Shown here one piece after another: positions 7,949 through 16,941 of a stretch of 64,000 nt of DNA. How positions within the stretch are numbered: position 1 is the first letter of the stretch; each line of letters begins with the position of its first letter. Source of the DNA: Streptomyces sp. CB02980 (lineage in GTDB: Bacteria > Actinomycetota > Actinomycetes > Streptomycetales > Streptomycetaceae); contig NZ_JACSCH020000007.1 in NCBI RefSeq assembly GCF_014451325.2, forward strand, positions 309,907 through 373,906, read 5' to 3'. A model generated the notes under the pieces. It saw nothing but the letters and a program-made list of their open reading frames with translations. It had not been told where the DNA came from and did not search any database. The position numbers and the translations under genes are program-made.

Positions 7949-8923
7949 CTACGCCTCCAGTCGGGCCGGCAGGTCGAAGAGCGGGAACCAGCGCTCGGTG
8001 TCCAGGAAGAAGTCCATCCCGGCGACCTTGCCGTCCCGGAGCTCCAGGACGATGAGCGCCCACGGGCTGAAGCCGCCCGTCGACGGGTCCGGGTGGTACT
8101 GGGCGAAGGCCGGGGAGCCGTTCGCCACGGTCGGCACCAGCTTCGAGCCGGCGCACACCTCGCCGACGCCCAGCATCCAGCCCACGATGTCGTCGTGCCC
8201 CTGGAGCCAGAGGTCGTACGGCGGCATGGACATGGTCGCGTCCTCGTGGAGGAGCGCGGTCAGCGCCTTCATGTCGTAGCCCTCGAACGCGGCGACATAG
8301 CGCTCCAGGAGCGCCTTCTGCTCCTCGTCGAGGGGGTTCGCGGTGTCTGAGGCGGCCGGCGCCTGCTCGGCCAGCGTCGCGCGGGCCCGCTGGAGGGCGC
8401 TGTTGACCGAGGCGACGGAGGTGTCGAGGAGCTCGGCGACCTCGCTCGCCTTCCAGGCCAGCACCTCGCGCAGGATGAGCACCGCCCGCTGCTTGGGCGG
8501 CAGATGCTGGAGCGCGGCCACGAACGCGAGCCGCACCGTCTCCCGGGAGACGGCCGTCTCCGCCGGGTCGGCGACCGAGGGCAGCACCCGCCCGTCGGGG
8601 ACGGGCTCCAGCCAGGTGATCTCCGGCTGCTTGACGAGCTGCGCCTGCGCGACCGGCGTCGGAGAGGTCAGGTCCATCGGCCGTGCCCTCCGGTTGCCCG
8701 CGTTCAGCGCGTCCAGGCAGACGTTGGTGGCGATCCGGTAGAGCCAGGACCGCAGTGAGGAGCGCCCCTCGAAGGAGTCGATGGCCTTCCAGGCCCGCAC
8801 CATGGTGTCCTGCACCGCGTCCTCCGCCTCGAAGGAGGATCCGAGCATCCGGTAGCAGTAGCCGGTCAGCTCCCGGCGGTACGTGTCGAGTTGGTCGGTC
8901 GTCGCGGCCGCGGCGTCGCTCAT
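7949..8923 (-). CDS. ECF sigma factor with C-terminal SnoaL-like domain (SigG/TIGR02960 type)
   Basis: Sigma region 2 (YCYRMLGSSFEAEDAVQDTMVRAWKAID and SSLRSWLYRIATNVCLDAL) and region 4 (LPPKQRAVLILREVLAWKASEVAELL, then SVASVNSALQRAR) are followed by about 130 residues of SnoaL-like/NTF2 fold. These carboxyl extensions act as built-in regulatory modules in ECF41/ECF56-type factors, replacing a separate anti-sigma factor. No anti-sigma gene is adjacent. ATG 8923 (MSDAAAATTDQ) is preferred over GTG 8956, which lies inside the hairpin at 8946-8974. Confidence 0.9.
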   Translation of the reverse strand: MSDAAAATTDQLDTYRRELTGYCYRMLGSSFEAEDAVQDTMVRAWKAIDSFEGRSSLRSWLYRIATNVCLDALNAGNRRARPMDLTSPTPVAQAQLVKQPEITWLEPVPDGRVLPSVADPAETAVSRETVRLAFVAALQHLPPKQRAVLILREVLAWKASEVAELLDTSVASVNSALQRARATLAEQAPAASDTANPLDEEQKALLERYVAAFEGYDMKALTALLHEDATMSMPPYDLWLQGHDDIVGWMLGVGEVCAGSKLVPTVANGSPAFAQYHPDPSTGGFSPWALIVLELRDGKVAGMDFFLDTERWFPLFDLPARLEA

Positions 8924-8945
8924 CGGGTCCACACCCCACTCACCC

Positions 8946-8974
8946 CTCACCGGCACCCGTTCGGTGCCGGTGAG
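8946..8974 (-). terminator. Hairpin between L,D-transpeptidase and ECF sigma genes
   Basis: CTCACCGGCACC (8946-8957) pairs perfectly with GGTGCCGGTGAG (8963-8974) around a 5-nt loop. It lies downstream of the L,D-transpeptidase stop on the minus strand and is read as its terminator. Confidence 0.7.
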
Positions 8975-9007
8975 AGGGAAGCTACCGCAGCGGACTGACA
9001 GCCGGGG

Positions 9008-9715
9008 TCAGGTTCCCGGCTTGCGCCCGTAGATGAAGACGTCGTCGCCGTTCCTGAGCAGGTTCCAGTACGCCTTGGCGTCCGCGGACCGCATGTTGAC
9101 GCAGCCGCCGGAACCCGGCGGGTTCCACATGGACTTGGTCGTCGAGTGGAAGGCCTGCCCGCCGTCGAAGAACTGCGAGTACGGCATGGAGACGTGGTAG
9201 AGCGTCGACCAGTGGTTGATGTTCCGCCAGTAGATCTTCTTCGAGCCGGTCCGGGTCTCGGTGCCGTCCTTGCCCGTACGGACCGGCACGGGCCCGTACT
9301 TGAGGCGCGAGCCGTCCTGGATCCAGCTGAGCTGGCGGGTGAGGTCGACGCACGCGATCCGGCCCCGGTTGGTCGGACACTTGCGGTCCTTGTTCGGGTT
9401 GGACCCCGCCGCCTTCTGCTGGTTCATCGTGTTCATCGTGCGCCAGGTGATCGTCCCGGCGTACCCCGCGGCCGGGGTGATGCCGTGCTTCTTCTGGAAG
9501 GCCTGGGTGGCCTTGCAGTCGGCGAGCGACTGGCGTCCGTCGACCGGGCGGCCGAGGAACTTCTCCACCTGCTTCTGGTACGGGCCCGTCGTCACGTTGC
9601 AGGACGCCGCCTGCGCCGGAGCCGCACCGAGCGCGATCGTCATCGGCAGCACCAGCGAGGTGAGACCCGCCGCGATGCCGGCTCTTCTGGCTATTCGACC
9701 CGTGATTCTCTTCAT
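9008..9715 (-). CDS. Secreted L,D-transpeptidase with peptidoglycan-binding domain
   Basis: A signal peptide (KRITGRIARRAG then a hydrophobic core ending AQAAS) is followed by a PG_binding_1-like domain (KFLGRPVDGRQSL, FQKKHGITPAAG) and a YkuD catalytic domain. YkuD enzymes form 3-3 crosslinks in peptidoglycan. The catalytic region has the upstream His in FHSTTKSMW and the Cys in GSGGCVNM; the usual SHGC motif has Gly where His is expected. ATG 9715 sits 9 nt after AGGGGGAG; the upstream TTG 9724 touches the ribosome site and is rejected. Confidence 0.85.
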   Translation of the reverse strand: MKRITGRIARRAGIAAGLTSLVLPMTIALGAAPAQAASCNVTTGPYQKQVEKFLGRPVDGRQSLADCKATQAFQKKHGITPAAGYAGTITWRTMNTMNQQKAAGSNPNKDRKCPTNRGRIACVDLTRQLSWIQDGSRLKYGPVPVRTGKDGTETRTGSKKIYWRNINHWSTLYHVSMPYSQFFDGGQAFHSTTKSMWNPPGSGGCVNMRSADAKAYWNLLRNGDDVFIYGRKPGT

Positions 9716-9792
9716 GATCGTCAACTCCCCCTTGAGTCCTATCTGTCAGGACGTCCGGGGGAGCGACTCAGTTGCAGCGGATTCGGCCGGAA

Positions 9793-11076
9793 TCAGCAGG
9801 ACGCGGCGAGCCGTCCCTGCCGTGCCTCCACGCGCGCGCTGTGGCTGCCGTACAGGGTCACCGAGACGACCCCGAGGACCGCGACGAGACCGATCAGGAC
9901 CGTGCCGGCCCACCCGCCCGCGTGGAACGCGATCGCGCCGAGCGTGCCGCCCGCGCTGCTGCCCAGGTAGTACGCGGACTGGTAGAGCGCCGAGGCCTGC
10001 GCGCGGCCCGTCGTGGCCGTCCGGCTCACCGAGGAGGAGGCGACCGCGTGGCCCGCGAAGAAGCCGGCCGTGATCAGGACGAGGCCCGCGAGGACCGCCG
10101 GCAGCGCGTCGGAGAGCGAGAGCAGCAGGCCCGCGGCGGTGGTGGAGACCGCCAGGTAGAGCGCCCCGCGCCGGCCGAGCCGGCCGACGAGCCGGCCCGC
10201 GGCGGCGGAGGAGACCGTACCGACCAGGTAGATCAGGAAGATCGAGCCGATCACGCCCTGCGGCAGCGAGAACGGGGCCTCGACCAGGCGGTAGCCGATC
10301 ACGGTGTACACCGCGCCGAACACCGTCATGAACAGGGCGCCGATCACGTAGAGACGCATCAGCAGCGGGTCCGCGAGGTGCGTCCGCACGGTCCGGGCGA
10401 GCGCCTTCGGGTTGAGCGTGCCGGGCGTGAAGTGCCGTGCCTTCGGCAGCAGCGCCCGGAAGGCCAGCGCGCACAGCAGGGACGTCAGGCCGACGGCGGC
10501 CAGACCCGCCCGCCAGCCCCACATCTGGGCCACCCAGCCGGTCACCAGACGGCCGCTCATGCCGCCGATCGAGTTGCCCGCCACGAACAGGCCGATCGCG
10601 GCGATCAGCGCCTTGGGGCGGACCTCCTCGGCGAGGAAGGCCATCGCGGAGGCCGGCAGCCCGGCGAGCGCGGCGCCCTGGATCGCGCGGAGGGCGATCA
10701 GGGACTCCAGGTTCGGGGCGAGCGGCACGAGGAGCGAGATGCCGACCGCGACCGTCAGGGAGGCGATCATCATCGTGCGCCGGCCGAAGCGCTCCGAGAG
10801 GGCGCTGAGCGGGAGCACACACAGGGCGAGGGCGCCGGTCGCGGCCGAGACCGTCCAGGAGGCGGCGGAGGCGGTGGCGCCGAACTCGGCCGAGATGGCC
10901 GGGAGGAGGGCCTGCGTGGAGTAGAGGAGCGCGAAGGCGGCGAGGCCGGCGGCGAAGAGCGCGAGGCTCATGCGGCGGTAGCCGGGGGCGCCGGGGGCGA
11001 GGCGGGTGTCGGCAGGGGCGGGGCGGGTGTCGGCGGACGCGTGGGTGGCGGCCGCCTTGGTACTGGCGGAAGGCAT
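9793..11076 (-). CDS. MFS transporter (YnfM/arabinose-efflux type)
   Basis: This 427-residue major facilitator has 12 predicted membrane segments, motif A-like LSERFGRRTMM after segment 2 and a second copy GRLGRRGALY after segment 8. The N-terminal 33 residues are Ala/Thr-rich and cytoplasmic. It is divergent from a LysR regulator with only 62 bp between starts, so the regulator probably controls it. Substrate is not predictable. Confidence 0.88.
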   Translation of the reverse strand: MPSASTKAAATHASADTRPAPADTRLAPGAPGYRRMSLALFAAGLAAFALLYSTQALLPAISAEFGATASAASWTVSAATGALALCVLPLSALSERFGRRTMMIASLTVAVGISLLVPLAPNLESLIALRAIQGAALAGLPASAMAFLAEEVRPKALIAAIGLFVAGNSIGGMSGRLVTGWVAQMWGWRAGLAAVGLTSLLCALAFRALLPKARHFTPGTLNPKALARTVRTHLADPLLMRLYVIGALFMTVFGAVYTVIGYRLVEAPFSLPQGVIGSIFLIYLVGTVSSAAAGRLVGRLGRRGALYLAVSTTAAGLLLSLSDALPAVLAGLVLITAGFFAGHAVASSSVSRTATTGRAQASALYQSAYYLGSSAGGTLGAIAFHAGGWAGTVLIGLVAVLGVVSVTLYGSHSARVEARQGRLAASC

Positions 11077-11138
11077 GTCTAGAACGTAGGACGCCCCGCT
11101 TCATGCGTCCAATGCACGGAACTGCTGTAATCGTTCCC

Positions 11139-12152
11139 ATGGTGCATGAGTACAGGTCACAGCATCGGCTGTCACCGAACAGTAACGAAGAAGACATGGG
11201 ACTGCTGCTCGCGCCGCGGCTCGCGTACTTCGCCGCGGTCGCCCGGCACGAGCATGTGACCAGGGCCGCGGCCGAGATGGGCGTCCCGCAGTCCACGCTC
11301 TCCCGCGCGATGGTCCGGCTCGAACAGGACCTCGGCGTCACCCTCTTCGCCCGCCGCGGCCGCACGGTCTCCCTCACCCCCGCCGGGCGCCGCTTCCTCT
11401 CCGCGGCCGAGCGGGCCCTCGCCGAGGTGGAGCGGGCCGCCGACACCGTACGGGCCGACGCCGACCCCACCGCGGGCCGCGTCGCCTTCGGCTTCCTCCA
11501 CACCATGGGCTCCGAGACCGTCCCCGGCCTCATCCGCGCCTTCCGCGTCGACCACCCGAGGATCCGCTTCACCCTCGTCCAGAACTACGGCGAGGCCATG
11601 ATCGAACGGCTCCGGGCCGGCGACCTCGACCTCTGTCTGACCTCGCCGGTGCCGGACGCCCCCGACCTGGTCGCCCGGCGCCTCGACGAGCAGCGGCTCC
11701 GGCTCGTCGTCCCCGACGACCACCGGCTCGCGGGGCGCAAGCGCGTCCGCCTCGCCGAGGCCGCCGACGAGACCTTCGTGACCCTGGAACCGGGGTACGG
11801 GCTCCGCCGCATCACCGACGACCTGTGCGCGGACGCCGGCTTCAAGCCCCGGATCGCCTTCGAGGGCGAGGAGGCCGAGACCCTGCGCGGCCTGGTCGCC
11901 GCAGGCCTCGGCGTCGCCCTGCTGCCCCCGCCCGCCGTGCCGCGCCCCGGCGTCGTCGAACTCACCGTCACCGCACCGCGCGCGGTCCGCGAGATCGGCG
12001 TCGCCTGGCTGGACGGCCACCCGGACACGGCCCCGGTGGCAGCCTTCAAGAAGTTCCTGCTCGGCAGGCGCGGCCATCTGCTCCCGAAGGAGCCCGCGGC
12101 GCCCCTCCTCCCGGCGGAGGCCGACGCGCGGGAGCCCTCACCTCCGGAGTGA
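11139..12152 (+). CDS. LysR-family transcriptional regulator
   Basis: An N-terminal winged helix (LAYFAAVARHEHVTRAAAEM, then VPQSTLSRAMVRLEQDLGVTLFARRGRTVSLTPAG) is followed by a two-lobed effector domain (about 110-310) and an acidic Pro-rich tail. The start is uncertain: ATG 11139 (MVHEYRSQ) has no clear ribosome site, whereas ATG 11196 (MGLLLAPRL) follows GAAGAAG. It is divergent from the MFS gene. The intergenic stretch contains an interrupted palindrome around TTCATGCG and GCACGGAA (11100-11121) that could be the binding site. The 3' end overlaps the convergent hydrolase gene by 15 nt. Confidence 0.88.
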   Translation: MVHEYRSQHRLSPNSNEEDMGLLLAPRLAYFAAVARHEHVTRAAAEMGVPQSTLSRAMVRLEQDLGVTLFARRGRTVSLTPAGRRFLSAAERALAEVERAADTVRADADPTAGRVAFGFLHTMGSETVPGLIRAFRVDHPRIRFTLVQNYGEAMIERLRAGDLDLCLTSPVPDAPDLVARRLDEQRLRLVVPDDHRLAGRKRVRLAEAADETFVTLEPGYGLRRITDDLCADAGFKPRIAFEGEEAETLRGLVAAGLGVALLPPPAVPRPGVVELTVTAPRAVREIGVAWLDGHPDTAPVAAFKKFLLGRRGHLLPKEPAAPLLPAEADAREPSPPE

Positions 12153-12914
12153 GCCCCCGAAGCCCGCCGCGAGCGGCATCCGCAGGCCCAGCGGCGGGGG
12201 AGCGGCCATCGCGTCGGTCACCGGCCGGGCGACCGGCCGGGCGAAGAGCGCCCCGAGGACGAAGTCGGCGGCGAGGGCCCGCACCTCGTCCGCGTACTGC
12301 CGCAGCGCGTGACCGTCCGAGTGCACCTCGAACCGGCAGGTGTCGCGGTTCGCCTTCTTCGCCCGCTCGGCGTACCGGAACGACAACTCCGGGTCCGTAC
12401 GCGCGTCGTTCGTGCCGTGCACGAGCAGCACCCGGCGCCCCACCAGCTGCCGTACGGCCTCCGGCTCCGCCGCCATGTCGTCCTCCGGCAGCCACGGGGC
12501 GAGTGCGAGGACCGCGCCGACCGCGCCGTGCCCGGCGGCCCGCAGCGCCGCCCTGCCGCCGAGGCCGTGGCCGACGAGACAGACCGGGACGTCGCCGTAG
12601 CGCCGTACCGCCTCCGCGACGGCCCAGGAGGCGTCCGCCGCGAGGTTCGCGTCGGTGCCGTTCCAGCCGCGCCCGCGGTAGCGCACCACATGGGCGACGA
12701 GCCCCTCGGACCGGCCCGCCCGGACCAGTCCGCGCCCGAGCGGCAGCATCGCTGCGTGCGCCGGCATGGAGGCGCGCCGCCCCGACACCGGCTCGCCGTC
12801 CGGAAGGAGCAGCACCACGCCGCCCACCGCCGCCGAGGTGCGGGAACCTCCAACAGGCCGACCGAGCCGGGGTCTCCGGGTGTCGGGCGGCCCCACGAGT
12901 GCGAAGTGCGCCAT
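12138..12914 (-). CDS. Alpha/beta-hydrolase fold protein, nucleophile replaced
   Basis: This 258-residue protein has the alpha/beta-hydrolase layout: a glycine-rich start VGGVVLLLPDG, the nucleophile elbow CLVGHGLGGRAAL, an acid region LLVHGTNDARTDP and a C-terminal SDGHAL that supplies the His. In the elbow the expected G-x-S-x-G reads G-H-G-L-G, so the catalytic Ser is Gly. It may be a non-enzymatic relative, or the sequence may carry a point change. It is convergent with the LysR gene. Its substrate is unknown. Confidence 0.75.
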   Translation of the reverse strand: MAHFALVGPPDTRRPRLGRPVGGSRTSAAVGGVVLLLPDGEPVSGRRASMPAHAAMLPLGRGLVRAGRSEGLVAHVVRYRGRGWNGTDANLAADASWAVAEAVRRYGDVPVCLVGHGLGGRAALRAAGHGAVGAVLALAPWLPEDDMAAEPEAVRQLVGRRVLLVHGTNDARTDPELSFRYAERAKKANRDTCRFEVHSDGHALRQYADEVRALAADFVLGALFARPVARPVTDAMAAPPPLGLRMPLAAGFGGSLRR

Positions 12915-13007
12915 GACAGAACAGTCTCAGAAGGAGAGGTGTACGCCAGTCGTACGCGCGGTCTCTGTTACGTATCGTCCGGCGGGGCACCGTCGTCGGG
13001 CCGGACT

Positions 13008-14051
13008 TCAGTACGTGACGGTGATGCGCCGCGCGGGACCGTCGACGCGGATCGGACCCCCGCAGGGGAGCACCTGCTGTGGGTCGGTGTGCCCGAAGTC
13101 CACCCCGAAGACCGCCATGGTCTCGGGCGCGTACTCTTCCAACGCCCGTAGTACCGCCTCGCGTTGGGCCTTGCGGTACGCGGTGCGGGCCGGCGCCTCC
13201 AGCGGCTGCTCGAAGCTCCAGCTCTTGGCCCGGGCCACCAGGACGGCCGGGAACTGCCGCAGCAGCCCGCGCTCTCCCATGTTCCGCAGGATCCGGTACA
13301 CCTCGTCGGCCCCCGGCATCTCCTCGGAGGTCTCCAGGAAGAGCACCTGCCCGGCGTACTCTTCGACCGGCCGGATCTCCCGGTCGGCCATCAGCATCCA
13401 GGCCAGGATCTCCAGACAGCCGCCCCAGCCGGCCCCGGTGACGACCCGGTCGGCGTTGTGCCAGAACCAGCCCTCGCCCGGCTCCATCACCGGTTCGCGC
13501 GCGAAGGTCTCCGGCGTCTCCCACCGTCCGTTGACGTCGCCGACGTCCGCCGACGGCGTCAGCTCGTACGGGCCGGAGCCGAACAGCGCGGCCCGCAGGG
13601 AGTCCGCCGTCCGCGGGTGGAGAGCCCCGGGCCGGCCGAGCTCCACCATCACCGAGCCGCCGTGATAGCTCACGACGCCGAGGTTGCGCAGGAAGAGCAG
13701 GAGGTTGGTGTTGTCGCTGTACCCGAAGAACGGCTTCGGGTGGGCGCGGATCAACTCCCGGTCCAGATGGGGGAGCACGGTGATCTGGTCCTCGCCGCCG
13801 ATGCTCGCGATGACGGCCTTGATCTCCGGGTCGGCGAACGCGGCGTTCAGGTCCGTGGCGCGCTCCCGGGGCGTCGAGCCCCAGGTGCGGGTGGTCGGGT
13901 ACTCGACCGGGACCAGGCCGAACTCCTTCCGCAGCCGGTCGAGACCCAGCTCGTAGGGCATCGGGAGGAGGCCCGGCAGGCCGCCCGACGGAGAGACGAT
14001 CGCGACCTTGTCGCCGGGCTGCGGCTTGGGCGGGTGCACGGGTGCCGACAT
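13008..14051 (-). CDS. S66-family LD-carboxypeptidase (MccF-like)
   Basis: This is a 347-residue peptidase S66 protein. The family cleaves L-D bonds in muropeptides, or inactivates microcin C-like peptide-nucleotides in the MccF branch. The N-terminal VAIVSPSGGLPG and the nucleophile motif GYSDNTNLL are present, with C-terminal Glu/His candidates in WGGCLEILAW and DFGHTDPQ. The length and the long C-terminal region favour MccF over LdcA. It lies 4 nt downstream of the acetyltransferase stop, so the two are co-transcribed. Confidence 0.88.
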   Translation of the reverse strand: MSAPVHPPKPQPGDKVAIVSPSGGLPGLLPMPYELGLDRLRKEFGLVPVEYPTTRTWGSTPRERATDLNAAFADPEIKAVIASIGGEDQITVLPHLDRELIRAHPKPFFGYSDNTNLLLFLRNLGVVSYHGGSVMVELGRPGALHPRTADSLRAALFGSGPYELTPSADVGDVNGRWETPETFAREPVMEPGEGWFWHNADRVVTGAGWGGCLEILAWMLMADREIRPVEEYAGQVLFLETSEEMPGADEVYRILRNMGERGLLRQFPAVLVARAKSWSFEQPLEAPARTAYRKAQREAVLRALEEYAPETMAVFGVDFGHTDPQQVLPCGGPIRVDGPARRITVTY

Positions 14052-14055
14052 GTCG

Positions 14056-14829
14056 CTACACCTTCTCGAAGTAGTGGATGGTGTCGACGATCGTGAAGCC
14101 CTTCCGCCCGTACCAGCGGTGCGGCCACTTCGCCTTGTTCGCGCTCAGGAAGCGGAGGTCGCAGCCGGCCTCGGCCGCCAGGTGCAGCGCCGTGTCGAGG
14201 ACCCGTCCGGCGTGGCCCCGCCCGAGGTGCGCCTCGGCGGTGACCAGGTCCTCGATCCGGGCGATCCCGGCCGCCGGATCCAGATACAGGTCGACCCACG
14301 ACGCCACCTCGCCGTCCTCGGTGTGCGTGGCGAGGAACCGTACGTCGTCGGCGGCCCCGAGCCGGGCGACCCGCCGCTCCACCAGGTGCTGGACCTGCTC
14401 GTCGGAGATGCCCGGCGCGAACCGGCGCCAGGCCGTCGAGGCCGGTGCGCGCAGCTCCTCGATGCCCACCCGCCGGGCCCCGCCGTGCGCCGGGACCGGG
14501 CCGGTGTGCCGCATGAGATACGTGGTCGCACCGGTGTAACCGGCCCGCTCCAACGGACCCCGGCAGGCGGCCGCGACCTCGTCGTCGACGACGTACACGA
14601 GCCGGTACGGGAGATGTCCGAGCAGCTCCTCGGCCCGCGCGGGCAGCGCCTCGGCGTCGGTCGGGCCGTCGACCAGCACGTGGTTGTTGCCGCGCGAATG
14701 CGTGAACCGGTCGTCGAGCGCGGCGAAGCCACCGGGGAACGCGACGACCCGGTCCGCCTGACGACGGTGGAAGTCGGACAAGAAGCCGTGGATGCGCGGC
14801 AGTTCGGTGTCGGTCGATGGCGAAGTCAT
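14056..14829 (-). CDS. GNAT-family N-acetyltransferase
   Basis: This 257-residue protein has a C-terminal GNAT core: the acetyl-CoA loop reads LGRGHAGRVLDTAL and a late strand gives FLSANKAKWPHRWYGRKGFTIVDTIHYF. The N-terminal ~120 residues are a second, degenerate GNAT-like half. It is translationally close to the S66 peptidase gene; acetyltransferase plus S66 peptidase pairs can both detoxify peptide antibiotics, which is only an inference here. Confidence 0.85.
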   Translation of the reverse strand: MTSPSTDTELPRIHGFLSDFHRRQADRVVAFPGGFAALDDRFTHSRGNNHVLVDGPTDAEALPARAEELLGHLPYRLVYVVDDEVAAACRGPLERAGYTGATTYLMRHTGPVPAHGGARRVGIEELRAPASTAWRRFAPGISDEQVQHLVERRVARLGAADDVRFLATHTEDGEVASWVDLYLDPAAGIARIEDLVTAEAHLGRGHAGRVLDTALHLAAEAGCDLRFLSANKAKWPHRWYGRKGFTIVDTIHYFEKV

Positions 14830-14949
14830 GCCGACAGCCTAGGAGTCGCCCGGAACCGGCTCACGTCGGTTTCGGGCGGCGGCCCGCGTGGCGGGGGGAA
14901 TGACCGACACGCGGGCCGTGCACGTCCTGGTGATCGATGCCGGCGAGGG

Positions 14950-15348
14950 CTATCGGGTGGGCGCGGTCGGCGCGGTCGGGGTGGTCGCGCCGGTGGTGCC
15001 CTTGGTGCTGATGGCGCCAGTGGTGCTGGTGGTGCCAGTGGTGTCAGTCGCGCCCTTGGCACCCGTGGTGCCGGTGGTGCCGGTCAGGCCGAGGAGCCTG
15101 GACGGGCCGAGGAGCCCGGACGGACCGAGCAGCCCGGAGGGGCCGAGGAGGGGGCCGGCGAGGGAGACATCCCCCAGGAGCTCCGGAGCGTAGTTCACCT
15201 CCTGGGTACAGGAGCCGAACGTGCTGTTCTGGCAGCTGTGGTCGAGGTTCTGGTTCGACTGGTCGGTATCGGCCTGCGAGGTACCGATCATGCCGAGCGA
15301 CAGGGCGCCCGCCGAGAGCGCGACGAACAGTCCGCGGATGAATCTCAC
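14950..15348 (-). CDS. Secreted Gly/Thr-rich repeat protein
   Basis: GTG 15348 (VRFIRGLFVAL) follows AAGGA at the right spacing and gives a 132-residue protein with a signal peptide ending near GTSQA. The mature N terminus has two Cys (HSCQNSTFGSCTQEV), then a repeat GPSGLL three times and a long TGTTGTTGAKG-type low-complexity tail, loosely collagen-like. The tail has no membrane anchor. No function is recognised. The opposite strand is also open but has no ribosome site or signal features. It is divergent from add. Confidence 0.65.
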   Translation of the reverse strand: MRFIRGLFVALSAGALSLGMIGTSQADTDQSNQNLDHSCQNSTFGSCTQEVNYAPELLGDVSLAGPLLGPSGLLGPSGLLGPSRLLGLTGTTGTTGAKGATDTTGTTSTTGAISTKGTTGATTPTAPTAPTR

Positions 15349-15585
15349 GACACGTCCTTCCAAGAGTTCCGGCGGGTGTCGGCTCCCGCCGTGATCGACT
15401 CACGTAACCGCGAGCCGGCGGGACCCGGCGCACCCGGAGAGGCCGGTGTCGTCTCAACAGACCAATAAGTCGTATACGCGAAGGTCTGAACGCGGCCTCT
15501 TCTCCCTCGACGTGCCGGTGACACGGCATCGGAGCACCCGTGGGTGGGAGAGACCGGGCACAGACACCGCGCCACGGGGCGCGCT

Positions 15586-15597
15586 CTACGCGCGTAG
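15586..15597. promoter_or_regulatory. Nucleoside-regulon palindrome, copy 3 (CTACGCGCGTAG)
   Basis: This is a perfect 12-bp palindrome ending 16 nt before the add ATG. It is identical to the copies upstream of deoC and the purine nucleoside phosphorylase gene. Confidence 0.8.
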
Positions 15598-15613
15598 GGG
15601 CTAAAGTGCGGAA

Positions 15614-16768
15614 ATGACGAGCCAGACTCCCAGCGTCCCCTCCGCGGACCAGATCCGCCGTGCCCCGAAGGTGCTGCTCCACGACCACCTCGACGGCGGA
15701 CTGCGCCCCGGCACGATCATCGAACTCGCCCGGGAGCAGGGCTATCAGCAGCTCCCCGAGACCGAGCCCGACAAGCTCGGCATCTGGTTCCGCGAAGCCG
15801 CCGACTCCGGGTCCCTCGAGCGGTACCTGGAGACCTTCGCGCACACCTGCGCCGTCATGCAGACCCGCGACGCCCTCTTCCGCGTCGCCGCCGAGTGCGC
15901 CGTCGACCTCGCCGAGGACGGCGTCGTGTACGCGGAGGTGCGCTACGCCCCCGAGCAGCACCTGGAGGCCGGCCTCACCCTGGAGGAGGTCGTCGAGGCC
16001 GTCAACGAGGGCTTCCGCGAGGGCGAGCGGCAGGCCAGGGCCAACGGGCACCGGATCCGGGTCGGCGCCCTGCTCACCGCGATGCGGCACGCCGCACGCG
16101 CCCTGGAGATCGCCGAGCTCGCCAACCGCTACCGCGACACCGGCGTCGTCGGCTTCGACATCGCGGGCGCCGAGGCCGGCTACCCGCCCACCCGTCACCT
16201 CGACGCCTTCGAGTACCTCAAGCGGGAGAACAACCACTTCACGATCCACGCGGGCGAGGCCTTCGGGCTGCCCTCGATCTGGCAGGCGCTCCAGTGGTGC
16301 GGCGCCGACCGGCTCGGGCACGGCGTCCGGATCATCGACGACATCGAGGTCGCCGACGACGGCTCGGTGACCCTCGGCCGGCTCGCCGCCTACGTCCGTG
16401 ACAAGCGGATCCCGCTGGAGATGTGCCCCTCCTCCAACCTCCAGACCGGTGCCGCGGCCTCGTTCGCCGAGCACCCCATCGGTCTGCTCCGCAAGCTGCA
16501 CTTCCGGGCCACGGTCAACACTGACAACCGGCTCATGAGCGGGACGAGCATGAGCCGGGAATTCGAGCTCCTGACCGAGGCATTCGATTACACGCTCGAT
16601 GACATGCAGTGGTTCACGGTCAATGCGATGAAATCAGCGTTCATTCCTTTCGATGAACGCCTGGCCATGATCAACGAGGTCATCAAGCCCGGATATGCCG
16701 AGCTGAAGTCCGAATGGCTGTTCCAGCAGACCGCCACGACCAGCGACTCTTCCCGTACGGCGGGCTGA
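15614..16768 (+). CDS. add: Adenosine deaminase
   Basis: This 384-residue metal-dependent deaminase converts adenosine and deoxyadenosine to inosine forms. Metal ligands are visible in LLHDHLDGGLRPGT (two His), the His of FTIHAGEAFG with the catalytic Glu, and the Asp of VNTDNRLMSG; CPSSNLQTG is also typical. The variant HDHLDGG in place of HLHLDGS marks a second actinobacterial add subgroup. It carries the regulon palindrome immediately upstream. The 3' third has slightly lower GC than its surroundings. Confidence 0.95.
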   Translation: MTSQTPSVPSADQIRRAPKVLLHDHLDGGLRPGTIIELAREQGYQQLPETEPDKLGIWFREAADSGSLERYLETFAHTCAVMQTRDALFRVAAECAVDLAEDGVVYAEVRYAPEQHLEAGLTLEEVVEAVNEGFREGERQARANGHRIRVGALLTAMRHAARALEIAELANRYRDTGVVGFDIAGAEAGYPPTRHLDAFEYLKRENNHFTIHAGEAFGLPSIWQALQWCGADRLGHGVRIIDDIEVADDGSVTLGRLAAYVRDKRIPLEMCPSSNLQTGAAASFAEHPIGLLRKLHFRATVNTDNRLMSGTSMSREFELLTEAFDYTLDDMQWFTVNAMKSAFIPFDERLAMINEVIKPGYAELKSEWLFQQTATTSDSSRTAG

Positions 16769-16792
16769 ACGCCACCCCGTCAAGAGGAACCG

Positions 16793-16824
16793 AGCGGCCG
16801 GGAAAAGTACGACACCCGGCCGCT
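16793..16824 (+). terminator. Terminator after add
   Basis: AGCGGCCGGG (16793-16802) pairs perfectly with CCCGGCCGCT (16815-16824) across a 12-nt loop, followed by TTCC. It sits 24 nt after the add stop. Confidence 0.75.
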
Positions 16825-16941
16825 TTCCGGTGTTTGCGGACGGGCCGATCACTGGTTAGGTTGCAGAGCCGCTCTGCATTCCCAGGATTTCCCCGCCCGG
16901 CTTTCCCGGAAGCCCCCGGATTCCACAAGGAAGATTTTCAG

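Noticed and set aside
14888..15193. Plus-strand frame opposite the secreted Gly/Thr-rich protein
   Set aside because: It reads as Val/Pro low-complexity sequence with no signal or domain, while the minus strand has a ribosome site and a signal peptide.
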